Position numbers and translations under genes: made by a program. This document shows positions 1-10,458 of a stretch of 34,042 nt of DNA, piece after piece (position 1 is the stretch's first letter; each line of letters begins with the position of its first letter). This stretch comes from Oculatella sp. LEGE 06141. Lineage in GTDB: Bacteria; Cyanobacteriota; Cyanobacteriia; Elainellales; Elainellaceae. Under the pieces are notes generated by a model that saw only the letters and a program-made list of their open reading frames with translations, was not told where the DNA came from and did no database searches. The DNA is taken from assembly GCF_015207605.1 (NCBI RefSeq), contig NZ_JADEWO010000061.1, positions 1-34,042 on the forward strand, read 5' to 3'.

Positions 1-1
1 C

Positions 2-85
2 GCTGCAACAAACATCAAAATCGTTGGGACATCAACGGTTGGACTAGGAGATGTAAGACTGGCTCCGCCTGCAATCTCTGCTTGA
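2..85 (+). CDS. Possible C-terminal fragment of an unidentified protein
   Basis: Plus-strand frame 2 is open from the window edge to a TGA at 83-85, giving 27 residues that end in APPAISA. The composition looks protein-like (GTSTVGLGDVRLAPPAISA). The fragment converges on the C45 hydrolase gene, with a palindromic hairpin between the two stops, which fits two genes ending back to back. It is too short to assign to a family, and an open frame of this length can occur by chance. Confidence 0.3.
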   Translation, partial: AATNIKIVGTSTVGLGDVRLAPPAISA

Positions 86-96
86 ATCCTTAGAAT

Positions 97-117
97 CCCC
101 CGTTTTCAAAACGGGGG
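97..117. terminator. Palindromic hairpin between convergent gene ends
   Basis: A 9-bp perfect GC-rich stem (CCCCCGTTT / AAACGGGGG) with a 3-nt loop lies just 3' of the C45 hydrolase stop on the minus strand and after the possible plus-strand gene end at 85. No T-run follows on either side, so it may act as an RNA 3'-end stabiliser rather than a strong intrinsic terminator. Confidence 0.45.
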
Positions 118-123
118 AGTATG

Positions 124-1509
124 TCAATCAATCATTGGGGCTTCGCAGGGAGCCGCATTGGGTAAACCCAGCATTTCGTCTAGCGAGAAACAAACAAATG
201 GATTTTCGGGAACGGGAACCGCGCCCGCCGCGACCCAAAACAGCTTCTTCTCTGGATCAAATACCATTTGTCGCAGTGAACCGTTGCCGCCAATGCTGGC
301 ATCATCGTCGTAAACATCCAGCGGGCTGGGGCGTAACGTGTTGGGGTTGGTGCGATCGCGCAAAATCTCAACCGCCACCGCTGGATCAACGTCTCCATAG
401 CGAGATGAGACTGCCCCCGGTTCTAGCAATTGTTGCAAGCGGTTGTAACGGTTTAAACTCGACGCACTCGTTGGCTCTCGATCCTTGTCTTCCATTTCAG
501 GCGAAACAAAGTGATTTGTCACATACACTAATCCGTTCTCATCCAGTTCACGAACGGCCATATTCTGCCCGGTGAATTCAAATACACCTGCTCGTCTGGC
601 GTTGCCGTCCGTGATGGTAATTAAGTTGGAGATCATTTTTGTCTCCGATTCCATCAAGGCGCTGGCTTCCTCAAAACTGGACGCTTCATGCAAGATACGA
701 GACATTAATTGAACATTGCTGCGCCCGTCTAAATCAAGCTCCTCTGCACTAACGACATGGGCTGTGTTGAGGGCGATTGACAGTCCAGCCGCATTAATTC
801 CAGAATTAGGCCAGATCATTCCCGGCACCACAATAGACACATAGGGAATGCCATCATTGGGCTGCCGCACAAACACCGTAGAATTGTTCAACCAGTAGTC
901 GATGGGTTCACCATTGTTATCCAGGGTGCCGCCATGATAAAGCCGACCATCCACCGTGGCGGCACCCGCCGCAACAAATTGGGCACAGCCATCATTGAAC
1001 ATGAAATTGGGCAACACATACGTAAAAAATTCCTGATACACATCGCCAAATGCCAGCGACATGCAGCCGTCAATGGTGAGGCCAATATCGTCGGTTGCGG
1101 CGGCCAGTCCACGACATTCATCTAACACACCCGGATAGGAGCGGTTTCTTGCCAGTCGCGCCAGCCCAAGTCCTCTGCCAGCAAAGTTGAGGACGCGAAT
1201 TGCTTCTGCCCCCATTGAGGCAATTTCATCATGCAATAAAGTACCGTGCTGGTAGCCCATTTCATAGGGCGTACCCTGAAGCCAAACCACTTTAACGTTG
1301 CCGCGATCGGCGCGATGAGCGGGTACAGGTTGCCAGTTTTGCAACTGAAACGGTTGAGATACCTGGATGGGAGGAATGGATTCAGTCGGTTGAGCATTGA
1401 GGGGACGTTGCCAGTGCAGCACCACCGCGATCGCCAGCACAAAAAGACAGACAACCCCCATCAGCCACCCAAAGTGATACCTTGCCCACCGTTTTATCCT
1501 GCGCTGCAT
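124..1509 (-). CDS. Membrane-anchored C45-family (acyl-CoA:6-APA acyltransferase-like) hydrolase
   Basis: A 461-residue protein of the Ntn-hydrolase C45 family, whose members cut themselves to expose an N-terminal cysteine and then hydrolyse or transfer amide-bound acyl groups. The start ATG is followed by a basic stretch (MQRRIKRWAR) and one hydrophobic segment at about residues 14-31, so the catalytic domain is probably exported but anchored. Family landmarks are the early GTPYEMGYQHG segment (about 79-89), the predicted nucleophile Cys175 in NDGCAQF, and the following GGTLDNNGE. No substrate can be read from the sequence. It is divergent from the DUF1400 gene with a 201-bp gap holding short tandem repeats. 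Confidence is high for the superfamily and low for the biological role. Confidence 0.8.
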   Translation of the reverse strand: MQRRIKRWARYHFGWLMGVVCLFVLAIAVVLHWQRPLNAQPTESIPPIQVSQPFQLQNWQPVPAHRADRGNVKVVWLQGTPYEMGYQHGTLLHDEIASMGAEAIRVLNFAGRGLGLARLARNRSYPGVLDECRGLAAATDDIGLTIDGCMSLAFGDVYQEFFTYVLPNFMFNDGCAQFVAAGAATVDGRLYHGGTLDNNGEPIDYWLNNSTVFVRQPNDGIPYVSIVVPGMIWPNSGINAAGLSIALNTAHVVSAEELDLDGRSNVQLMSRILHEASSFEEASALMESETKMISNLITITDGNARRAGVFEFTGQNMAVRELDENGLVYVTNHFVSPEMEDKDREPTSASSLNRYNRLQQLLEPGAVSSRYGDVDPAVAVEILRDRTNPNTLRPSPLDVYDDDASIGGNGSLRQMVFDPEKKLFWVAAGAVPVPENPFVCFSLDEMLGLPNAAPCEAPMID

Positions 1510-1598
1510 TCCCTACTCCCGTTCCTCACCAACGCACTCGTTCAATTCAGTTGACCCAAACCTTTGACTCAAACCTTTGCAGACATTGAAGTAGCCTT

Positions 1599-1626
1599 AA
1601 CCTCAATTAATCAACCTCAATTAATC
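1599..1626. repeat. 14-nt perfect tandem duplication
   Basis: The unit AACCTCAATTAATC occurs twice head to tail in the divergent gap between the C45 hydrolase and the DUF1400 gene. A looser duplication of CAAACCTTTG lies just before it. It belongs to a class of short tandem duplications seen in several gaps of this window. Confidence 0.85.
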
Positions 1627-1710
1627 AGCCAATAATAGCAATTTGATGGTAGCGTTTCCTCCAGAGCCATTCTCCAACGATTTCTTATATTCCTTAGAAC
1701 GGTAACTAGC

Positions 1711-3090
1711 GTGTTGTTGAAAGCGATCGCCCCATCACCATTTTTCAAGCCATGTAGCCTGATCTGGATGGCCGGACTCGGAGCGGCATTGAGCCTGCCG
1801 ACTCGCGCCATAGCAGCAGAAACCGTCTTATTTCAGTATGACGATATTAGAATGGCTGTGCCAGCCGCAGATGTGCGGGCGCTGGCAGATGAGGGCAAAT
1901 TATCTGAACCGTTGGAGCAATTGTTTCAGCAGATTCCAGAAACGCCTGACGCGATTCAAGCGACACTAACCAACAGCATTCGCATTCGGCCTTCATTGAT
2001 CGAGCAAAATCTGAGGCTGTCTGGAGACGGCGAGTTTATCTTGCTACAACTCAACAAAGTGATTGGGGCACCATTGGGACGCGAAGATTTGGAGTCGCTG
2101 CAAACGGCCTTAATTGAAGCCAGCCGCCGCGATCGCAGTCTTTCAGTGATGGAGGTCATTGAAGCCTACCCGCAACCCGCCATTGAAATTAAACTCCGCA
2201 ATCTGGCGATCGTGTATGACAACGTGCGAGCCTTTGTTGACCGAATCGAGCCATTATTTGGCTCCAGTGACTTTGTTGAAGATTGGCTGTGCGAATGTGA
2301 CGACCCGGTATCCTCTCCAGCCGCAACTGACCAAAGCCAGACCTCTTTCAGATCACAACGCCCCATGCCTGACCGAGCCAATGCCTGCACAATGCTGCTC
2401 TCTCCTCACCAGGACTGGAATGAAGCGGCGATCGCCAGTGATGTCAAGCCACCCATTGCGGCTGTTCCATCGAATCCTGTCAACCCGTTATCATCCAAAC
2501 CATTTGAGTTGCCCATTGTTAGCCCAACAGCAGCTCAAAACGACTCATTGATTTCGGCTGTAACGGCACCGTCCAATCTGGATGATAAACGACTGGTCGT
2601 TGTGTTTGGGCCACTTCGCCCTTCCTTTTCTATTGCCGAACTAGCCCAATTTGCTGAAACCGGAGAAGCCTCGCGATCGCTCCAGTTTTACCTCAACATT
2701 GCCAACCTTGAGGCAGAGGAGTTTCGCACGGCGCTGACCCAGCAATTGAGTGTCTCTTATCGGTTTTTAGACAGCGCACTTAACACCTTGTTAGGAGAAT
2801 TCCTGCTATTTCGAGTCGGGCAAATTCTGCAAACGCCTTCCGGACGGGCTAATATCCAGGCATTACGAGCGGCGATCGTGTTATCTGCCATTGAAGATGA
2901 CAACATCTCGTTTCTAGAACTTTTGCAGCATTACCCCCTACAACGGCTCTACATCAATGGGTTGACGCTGCTCAGAACAACACGAGCAACCAATGACTTT
3001 ATTCGAAGCGGAGGCAGCGATTTAGAAGACTGGTTAGTCGATGTGCAAGCGTCCCTTGCCAGCCGAGTTTGCGATTGTCCATCTCCATAA
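1711..3090 (+). CDS. Secreted tandem DUF1400-domain protein
   Basis: A 459-residue protein starting at GTG. Residues 1-36 form a signal peptide with a hydrophobic core (about 17-30) and an AIAAE cleavage region. Two DUF1400-like all-helical domains follow, at about 38-195 and 293-445. Each opens with a short strand (VLFQYDDIRMAVP; LVVVFGPLRPSFS), then an Ala/Glu/Leu-rich 'LADEGKLSEPL' or 'FAETGEASRSL' helix, and each ends in EDWL followed by a Cys-x-Cys (CEC, CDC). A Pro/Ser/Ala-rich linker (about 200-290) joins them. DUF1400 usually sits at the N-terminus of cyanobacterial alpha/beta hydrolases; here no hydrolase domain follows. The gene converges on the WD40 kinase with a 26-bp gap. The role is unknown, probably periplasmic. 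Confidence 0.7.
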   Translation: MLLKAIAPSPFFKPCSLIWMAGLGAALSLPTRAIAAETVLFQYDDIRMAVPAADVRALADEGKLSEPLEQLFQQIPETPDAIQATLTNSIRIRPSLIEQNLRLSGDGEFILLQLNKVIGAPLGREDLESLQTALIEASRRDRSLSVMEVIEAYPQPAIEIKLRNLAIVYDNVRAFVDRIEPLFGSSDFVEDWLCECDDPVSSPAATDQSQTSFRSQRPMPDRANACTMLLSPHQDWNEAAIASDVKPPIAAVPSNPVNPLSSKPFELPIVSPTAAQNDSLISAVTAPSNLDDKRLVVVFGPLRPSFSIAELAQFAETGEASRSLQFYLNIANLEAEEFRTALTQQLSVSYRFLDSALNTLLGEFLLFRVGQILQTPSGRANIQALRAAIVLSAIEDDNISFLELLQHYPLQRLYINGLTLLRTTRATNDFIRSGGSDLEDWLVDVQASLASRVCDCPSP

Positions 3091-3116
3091 AATCGCGGCT
3101 TCAGCAGGAAATGGAG

Positions 3117-6057
<2,941 letters not shown>

Positions 6058-6097
6058 CAGGATGGAGCCAAACGGCTATCCGGGTGCTTGCATCAAA

Positions 6098-6139
6098 CCA
6101 GCTCAACTAGTCCAGCTCAACTAGTCCAGCTTAACTAGC
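6098..6139. repeat. 14-nt tandem repeat, three copies
   Basis: The unit CCAGCTCAACTAGT occurs twice exactly, then once with two changes (CCAGCTTAACTAGC). The third copy supplies the stop codon and last bases of the minus-strand histidine kinase, so the repeat reaches into a gene end. It lies between two convergent genes. Confidence 0.9.
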
Positions 6140-8474
6140 ATGGTAGGGGTGTCCACTTTTGCGGAATCTCGACGGTAAACGTAACCCAGTTGGCCTGGCT
6201 GGTGATGGCGATCGACCCACCCAGATGTTCAACCAGTTTTTTAATTAAAGCCAACCCTAAGCCTGTTCCGCCCTGCTTCCAGTGGTCTGTTTTGGGAATG
6301 CGGTAAAACTTATCGAAAATGCGCGAGAATTCACTTGCCGCAATCGCCGTACCAAAATTCGTGACCTGGATTTGTACAACAGGCGATTGAACCTGAATGG
6401 CAACCACAATTCGTTCATCAGGCGGCGTATATTTACAGGCATTGTTTAACAGTTCAGTGAGGATGCGCTTGAGGCTATCTGGGTCAGAGACAATGTTGGG
6501 TAGGGGGCTTTCCCACTCAGCCTGGATCTGCTGTCGGCGCACTTTGGCTCGTTCCTGAAACGAGAGGAGTAACGGCGGCATCCACTGGTTTAAATCAATT
6601 AACTCAACCGTTGGCGGCTGCATTTCTGCATCCAGACGTTGCAAATCCAGCAGGTCATTAATCAAGTGAATTTCTCGATCGCTTTCGTGGCCTAAAATCG
6701 TCAAGTAGCGATCGACTCGGGCACAGGCTTCTATACTCGCTGGATTGTCTGGATGCGGAGAGAGTTGATGAACTGCCGTTGTTAGTACCTGTAGCGCCAT
6801 TTTGATATTCGTGATGGGCGATCGCAACTCATGAGAAACCGTGTTCAAAAACTCGTCCTTCATTTGATGCAGCGATTCGAGGGCAATTACCTGTTTTTGG
6901 GCCGCTTGATAGAGTCGCGCCTGACGAATAGCAATGGCGCACTGGTTGGCAATCTGCTGAACCAGGCGAATGTTTTGCTCGCTAAAGATGTGGTGTGCAT
7001 GGGCAATAATTTGCAAGTCGCCTAAAATTCCCTGGTCATCTAACATGGGGCAGGCTAACGTTGCGATCGGCTCCTGAATTGGAGCGGGATTCAGTAAACA
7101 AAATTGAAAACAATGCCCCTGAAGCAAGGGTTGATATAGTTCAGGGTCACAACCGATCTGAAACTGCTCTCCCTGTTGCGCCCACGCTAGCGTAGTGTAT
7201 TCATAGCAAATGGTGGCCGTTTGCTGTTCCAAATCGTACAACGCCGCAGTAGTGCTTTTCGCTCCCAGCGTGCAGGCTAACTCCTGCACAGCCGCCTGAA
7301 GAATTTGTTGTTCATCCAGGCTATCGCGCACCTTGTCGGTGATTCGCTTTAATGCGGCTTCAAACTCAAGCAACTGTTGCAATTGCGCTGTGCGTTGGCT
7401 AACCCGGTCTTCTAACTCGCTGTTTAACTGCTGTAATGCCGCTTCGGTTTGCTTCCGCTCGGTCACGTCTTGAGTAGTGCCAACCAGGCACCTGGGCTGA
7501 CCGGCTGCATCCCCCACCACCTCTGCTTTTTCATGCACCCAGCGAACGGAGCCGTCGGTCAGCACAATGCGATAGACGAGATCATGCTCAACGGTGCCAG
7601 CGATCGCCGCTGCAATCGTTTTATCAACCCAGTCGCGATCGTTGGGGTGAACAGCAGCCAAAAAGTCTGCGTATGTCTGCACCAACGCTTCAGGGCGACC
7701 AAAAATCCGATTAAGTTGCGCTGACCATCTCAGGGTATTGGTTTCCAGATCCCGCTCCCAACTGCCCATATTGCCAATCTCTTGAGCTTTCAGGAGGTGA
7801 GCCTGATTCTCCTTTAGCTGTTTTCCTAACTGGCGCAGCAAGCGAATCGTGAGGAACGAACTGGCCACACCAGTGATAGCAAGGGCAGTAATTAACAGCC
7901 AGGTTGCTGTCCACCGCTGCTGTAACGCTTGACTGCGATCGAGTTGAAGCTGTTCTTCTTCAGCTAAAAACACGGCAATTTCGCTTCTGGCTTGATCCAT
8001 CACAGCCTTAGCACGAAGCAACTGAAGCCTCGTCTCAGCCGATACAGCGCTGGAAGAAGCGACATCAGTGCTGTCCAGGTTGCTTTGTAAAGACGTTAGA
8101 GTCGTCTCCACTAGCATCTGAATCCGCTGTAATCGCTGCTGCTGAACTGGATCATCCATAACCAGTCGATTCAGGCGGTCAAAGGATTCTGAAATCAAAG
8201 GAACAGCCGACGTATAAGGATCGAGAAAATCGGCCTGTCCTGTCAGCGTATAACCCCTCACGCCTGTTTCGGCATCCACTAAACCCGTGAGTAACGTTCG
8301 AGTTTCTAACTTAACTCGGTTAGTGTGCTGGAGCCGGTAGAGCGCTCTGGTAGCTTTAACATGTGACCAACTAAATGCCGCCAGCGCTCCTACCAAACAT
8401 GTCATTGGAATCAGGAGCACCAGTAACCCTTTATAACGTCTTGAGTCGTTGAACCAACGGGGATGGGCAGACAT
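6135..8474 (-). CDS. Membrane histidine kinase, CHASE3-PAS-GAF-HisKA-HATPase
   Basis: A 779-residue sensor kinase. I chose the ATG at 8474 (MSAHPRWF) because the 18 residues before it in the open frame add nothing family-like. Order: transmembrane segment (about 15-35), extracytoplasmic CHASE3 domain (about 40-175, with VDAETGVRGYTLTG), second transmembrane segment (about 190-212), PAS (about 230-345, ending in TTQDVTERK), a short coiled coil, GAF (about 380-515), HisKA with phospho-acceptor His548 in TVSHELRSP, and HATPase with ELLNNACKYTP and GGTGLGLAL. No receiver domain is attached and no response regulator is adjacent, so its partner is elsewhere. From the GAF domain to the end it closely resembles the kinase at 15191-17746. 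Confidence 0.9.
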   Translation of the reverse strand: MSAHPRWFNDSRRYKGLLVLLIPMTCLVGALAAFSWSHVKATRALYRLQHTNRVKLETRTLLTGLVDAETGVRGYTLTGQADFLDPYTSAVPLISESFDRLNRLVMDDPVQQQRLQRIQMLVETTLTSLQSNLDSTDVASSSAVSAETRLQLLRAKAVMDQARSEIAVFLAEEEQLQLDRSQALQQRWTATWLLITALAITGVASSFLTIRLLRQLGKQLKENQAHLLKAQEIGNMGSWERDLETNTLRWSAQLNRIFGRPEALVQTYADFLAAVHPNDRDWVDKTIAAAIAGTVEHDLVYRIVLTDGSVRWVHEKAEVVGDAAGQPRCLVGTTQDVTERKQTEAALQQLNSELEDRVSQRTAQLQQLLEFEAALKRITDKVRDSLDEQQILQAAVQELACTLGAKSTTAALYDLEQQTATICYEYTTLAWAQQGEQFQIGCDPELYQPLLQGHCFQFCLLNPAPIQEPIATLACPMLDDQGILGDLQIIAHAHHIFSEQNIRLVQQIANQCAIAIRQARLYQAAQKQVIALESLHQMKDEFLNTVSHELRSPITNIKMALQVLTTAVHQLSPHPDNPASIEACARVDRYLTILGHESDREIHLINDLLDLQRLDAEMQPPTVELIDLNQWMPPLLLSFQERAKVRRQQIQAEWESPLPNIVSDPDSLKRILTELLNNACKYTPPDERIVVAIQVQSPVVQIQVTNFGTAIAASEFSRIFDKFYRIPKTDHWKQGGTGLGLALIKKLVEHLGGSIAITSQANWVTFTVEIPQKWTPLPC

Positions 8475-8774
8475 AGTGCCTAAATATATTAAGTCTGCTC
8501 TGGTGTGGGCTTTTAGAACGAGATGCAAACCATCCTGACCGGAACCGTTCCCAACGTTAGTGCGAGACCTGAATTGACCTAATCAATATAATATTGCCAA
8601 CGGACTACGCTTGTCGAAACTGCTGGTAGTCGATGGCCTCAAAAACAAGCAATGTCTCTGTTTCGTTAAGCGATCGCTCAACACCAGGATGGTTGACTGC
8701 AACCATTGTCTGTTAACTCCCCCCAACGCCGATCCACACCCATCCATTCACCTGTTATGATTGGCTATAATTCT

Positions 8775-8848
8775 GGGGCTGTAGCTCAGCAGGATAGAGC
8801 AACCGCCTCCTAAGCGGTAGGTCGCGCGTTCGAATCGCGCCAGTCCCG
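8775..8848 (+). tRNA. tRNA-Arg (anticodon CCU)
   Basis: The full cloverleaf can be folded by hand: acceptor 8775-8781 with 8841-8847 (one G-U pair), D arm 8784-8800, anticodon stem 8802-8806/8814-8818 with loop CTCCTAA and anticodon CCT at 8809-8811, and T arm 8824-8840 with loop TTCGAAT. The discriminator is G and CCA is not encoded. It reads AGG codons. The roughly 300 bp between the CHASE3 kinase start and this tRNA hold no gene I can support. Confidence 0.95.
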
Positions 8849-8865
8849 TACGGCGTTGTGTCATT

Positions 8866-8901
8866 TTGCAGGACATCTAGAACCGTCTAAATGTCTTGCA
8901 A
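8866..8901 (+). terminator. Hairpin 17 nt downstream of tRNA-Arg
   Basis: An 11-bp stem with one G-U pair (TTGCAGGACAT / ATGTCTTGCAA) is extended, after one mismatch, by TAGA/TCTA around an ACCG loop. No T-run follows, so it may guide tRNA 3' processing or end the transcript in another way. Confidence 0.45.
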
Positions 8902-8953
8902 TGTCAACATCGGCCACTGGTTAACGGCTAAACCTCAGCAAGCTAACAACTGG

Positions 8954-9391
8954 TTAGCGGGTGCCCGCCCTCAGCAAACACCATGCCTTGTGGTATTTCT
9001 CCAGACGCTGTAAATCGGTTGGGCTGATCTGGCTTATGCGCTGGATATTCATATTGTCTTCCAGGTCAGCAATCTTTACTTGTCGCGCTATCTGGTTCTT
9101 CTGTACACGCTCTATAAACGCCTCATAGCTTTCGGCTGGTCTGTGGGTCAGGCTGTCGATGGCATCCAGTACTTCATCGGAAAAACCTTGAGCACGCAAC
9201 TGTTCCAGAGTCCAATCCGTGTCTTCAACCACATCATGCAGTACAGCTACTATCATTGCCGCTTCCGAGTCCATCCGCAGCAGCATTCTCAATGGGTGTA
9301 ACAGGTAAAAAGATCCTGCTTTATCTTTCTGGCCTCGATGCGCCAGAGCCGCAATGGAAATTGCATCCTCTAAAGTGCCCATTTCATTCAT
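8954..9391 (-). CDS. Small HD-domain hydrolase (Mesh1/SpoT-hydrolase-like)
   Basis: A 145-residue single-domain HD metal-dependent phosphohydrolase. Visible motifs are AHRGQ (H18), LHP (H32), LHDVVED (H52, D53, E56, D57) and KIADLEDN (D109), the set found in the ppGpp-hydrolase half of RelA/SpoT proteins and in stand-alone small alarmone hydrolases. There is no synthetase domain. The likely role is hydrolysis of (p)ppGpp or a related nucleotide such as NADPH in the cytoplasm, but the substrate cannot be decided from sequence. The gene stands alone, facing away from the next gene. A second in-frame ATG at 9382 is possible. Confidence 0.75.
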   Translation of the reverse strand: MNEMGTLEDAISIAALAHRGQKDKAGSFYLLHPLRMLLRMDSEAAMIVAVLHDVVEDTDWTLEQLRAQGFSDEVLDAIDSLTHRPAESYEAFIERVQKNQIARQVKIADLEDNMNIQRISQISPTDLQRLEKYHKAWCLLRAGTR

Positions 9392-9902
9392 ACCAATTCA
9401 TACCCTCGTTGCAACAAACCTGACAGCCCGTAAGCATTCCACTCAATCCACAGCAGCGACGGTTACAACCGAACACCATTCCCAGAAAGAACCTGTTTAG
9501 AATCAATTCCAGTTTTGATACGGAGTGGATCTTGATTCATTGAAGCTCCTCTATCACTGAACGCTTTCCCATGCGTACACAAGCTAATGTAGTTTGAACG
9601 ACTATCCAGTTGAACGACCTGTGCAAGCAGGCTTCTCTATCGGCAATGACTAACTGTAGGCTGCCGTGAGGTCTGCATTGATATCTTTGTCCACGATATC
9701 CTTCTTCAACCAGGGAATTGTAATAGTTTTGTGCCGCAACCGTACCTCCAAGCATCACCACTCTTCAAGGGCGGTTGCAACAACAGGTGATAACTGTTCA
9801 ATCCTCTACTCAGTAGCATACGTAGTATAAAGCGTAACTTCATTTAAGCAGGCCGTAGTTATTCGCTTAACCAGGTAGCCCCATTTCGGATAGAACTAGA
9901 GC
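9392..9902. other. Gap of 511 bp without a supported gene
   Basis: The gap lies between the divergent HD hydrolase and nonapeptide-repeat protein. It holds an imperfect duplication of ATTCATACC beside the HD gene start and a weak open frame on the minus strand (9537-9761, 74 codons) that I do not recognise and doubt is coding. A -10-like TATAAA at 9826-9831 lies upstream of the plus-strand gene, but it has no clear -35 partner. Confidence 0.5.
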
Positions 9903-9920
9903 ATGTTTAGAGAATGTTCC

Positions 9921-10238
9921 ATGAAAAACCTACTCGTGCTTGGCGGCATTGCTTTGTATAGTTTGAGTCTAGCTTTGCCTGTAATGGCTCAAGACATCGA
10001 GGTATACGAGTATGAAGATGGGAGCGTAACGGCTGTCGATAGCGATGGCAATGCGGCTCATGTGGATGAAGAGGGCAGCGTTACGACGATAGACAACGAA
10101 GGGACTGTCGTTCATGAAAATGTAGACGGTAGCACAACCGTAATGGACAACGAAGGCAACGCTGTTTACGTGGATGAAGAAGGCAACGCTGCCTATATGG
10201 ACGAAGAGGGCAACACAACCGTCTTTCTAGAAGAATAA
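9921..10238 (+). CDS. Small secreted acidic protein of eight 9-residue repeats
   Basis: A 105-residue protein. I prefer the ATG at 9921 over 9903 because it begins directly with a signal peptide (MKNLLVLGG..., hydrophobic core, cleavage after VMA at residue 23). Residues 30-101 are eight consecutive 9-residue units with glycine at 34, 43, 52, 61, 70, 79, 88 and 97. The consensus is hydrophobic-D-x-(E/D)-G-(N/S/T)-x-x-x, for example VDEEGNAAY. The mature protein has many Asp/Glu and no Lys or Arg. The spacing recalls calcium-binding RTX nonapeptides, but the consensus differs, so I do not assign that family. The gene stands alone and is followed by a strong bidirectional terminator. The function is unknown, probably periplasmic or extracellular. 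Confidence 0.75.
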   Translation: MKNLLVLGGIALYSLSLALPVMAQDIEVYEYEDGSVTAVDSDGNAAHVDEEGSVTTIDNEGTVVHENVDGSTTVMDNEGNAVYVDEEGNAAYMDEEGNTTVFLEE

Positions 10239-10332
10239 ATTAATGCTGTGGCACTGAATTAAGGTTGGTGAGCATTGCTATCCTACGGTGTATCAGGGCT
10301 TCTAGCCATTCGAAGCGGCTTACAGCAGTGCC

Positions 10333-10352
10333 ATTCAATGATATTCAATGAT
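10333..10352. repeat. 10-nt perfect tandem duplication
   Basis: ATTCAATGAT occurs twice head to tail in the 3' region of the nonapeptide-repeat gene, upstream of its terminator. Two looser copies of CTATAC(G/A)GCC follow. Confidence 0.75.
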
Positions 10353-10390
10353 ACGGTCTAAACCTATACGGCCTGGAACTATACAGCCAA

Positions 10391-10424
10391 AAAAAGGATG
10401 GGAATCACAGCACCCATCCTTTTT
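10391..10424. terminator. Bidirectional intrinsic terminator
   Basis: A 12-bp stem, AAAAAGGATGGG / CCCATCCTTTTT, with a 10-nt loop sits between two convergent genes. The T-run on the plus strand ends the nonapeptide-repeat transcript. The A-run (10389-10395) gives a T-run on the minus strand and ends the hybrid kinase transcript. Confidence 0.85.
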
Positions 10425-10458
10425 ACTTCGTTTAAATGATCATGCTCAGGCTTGTGTA

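Noticed and set aside
8775-8848. tRNA-Arg as an integration site for a mobile island
   Set aside because: tRNA-Arg(CCU) genes often serve as attachment sites, but I see no repeat of its 3' end, no integrase and no foreign-looking genes nearby.
9537-9761. 74-codon open frame on the minus strand
   Set aside because: No recognised motif and no clear ribosome binding site. It could be a decayed gene fragment, but nothing visible supports that.
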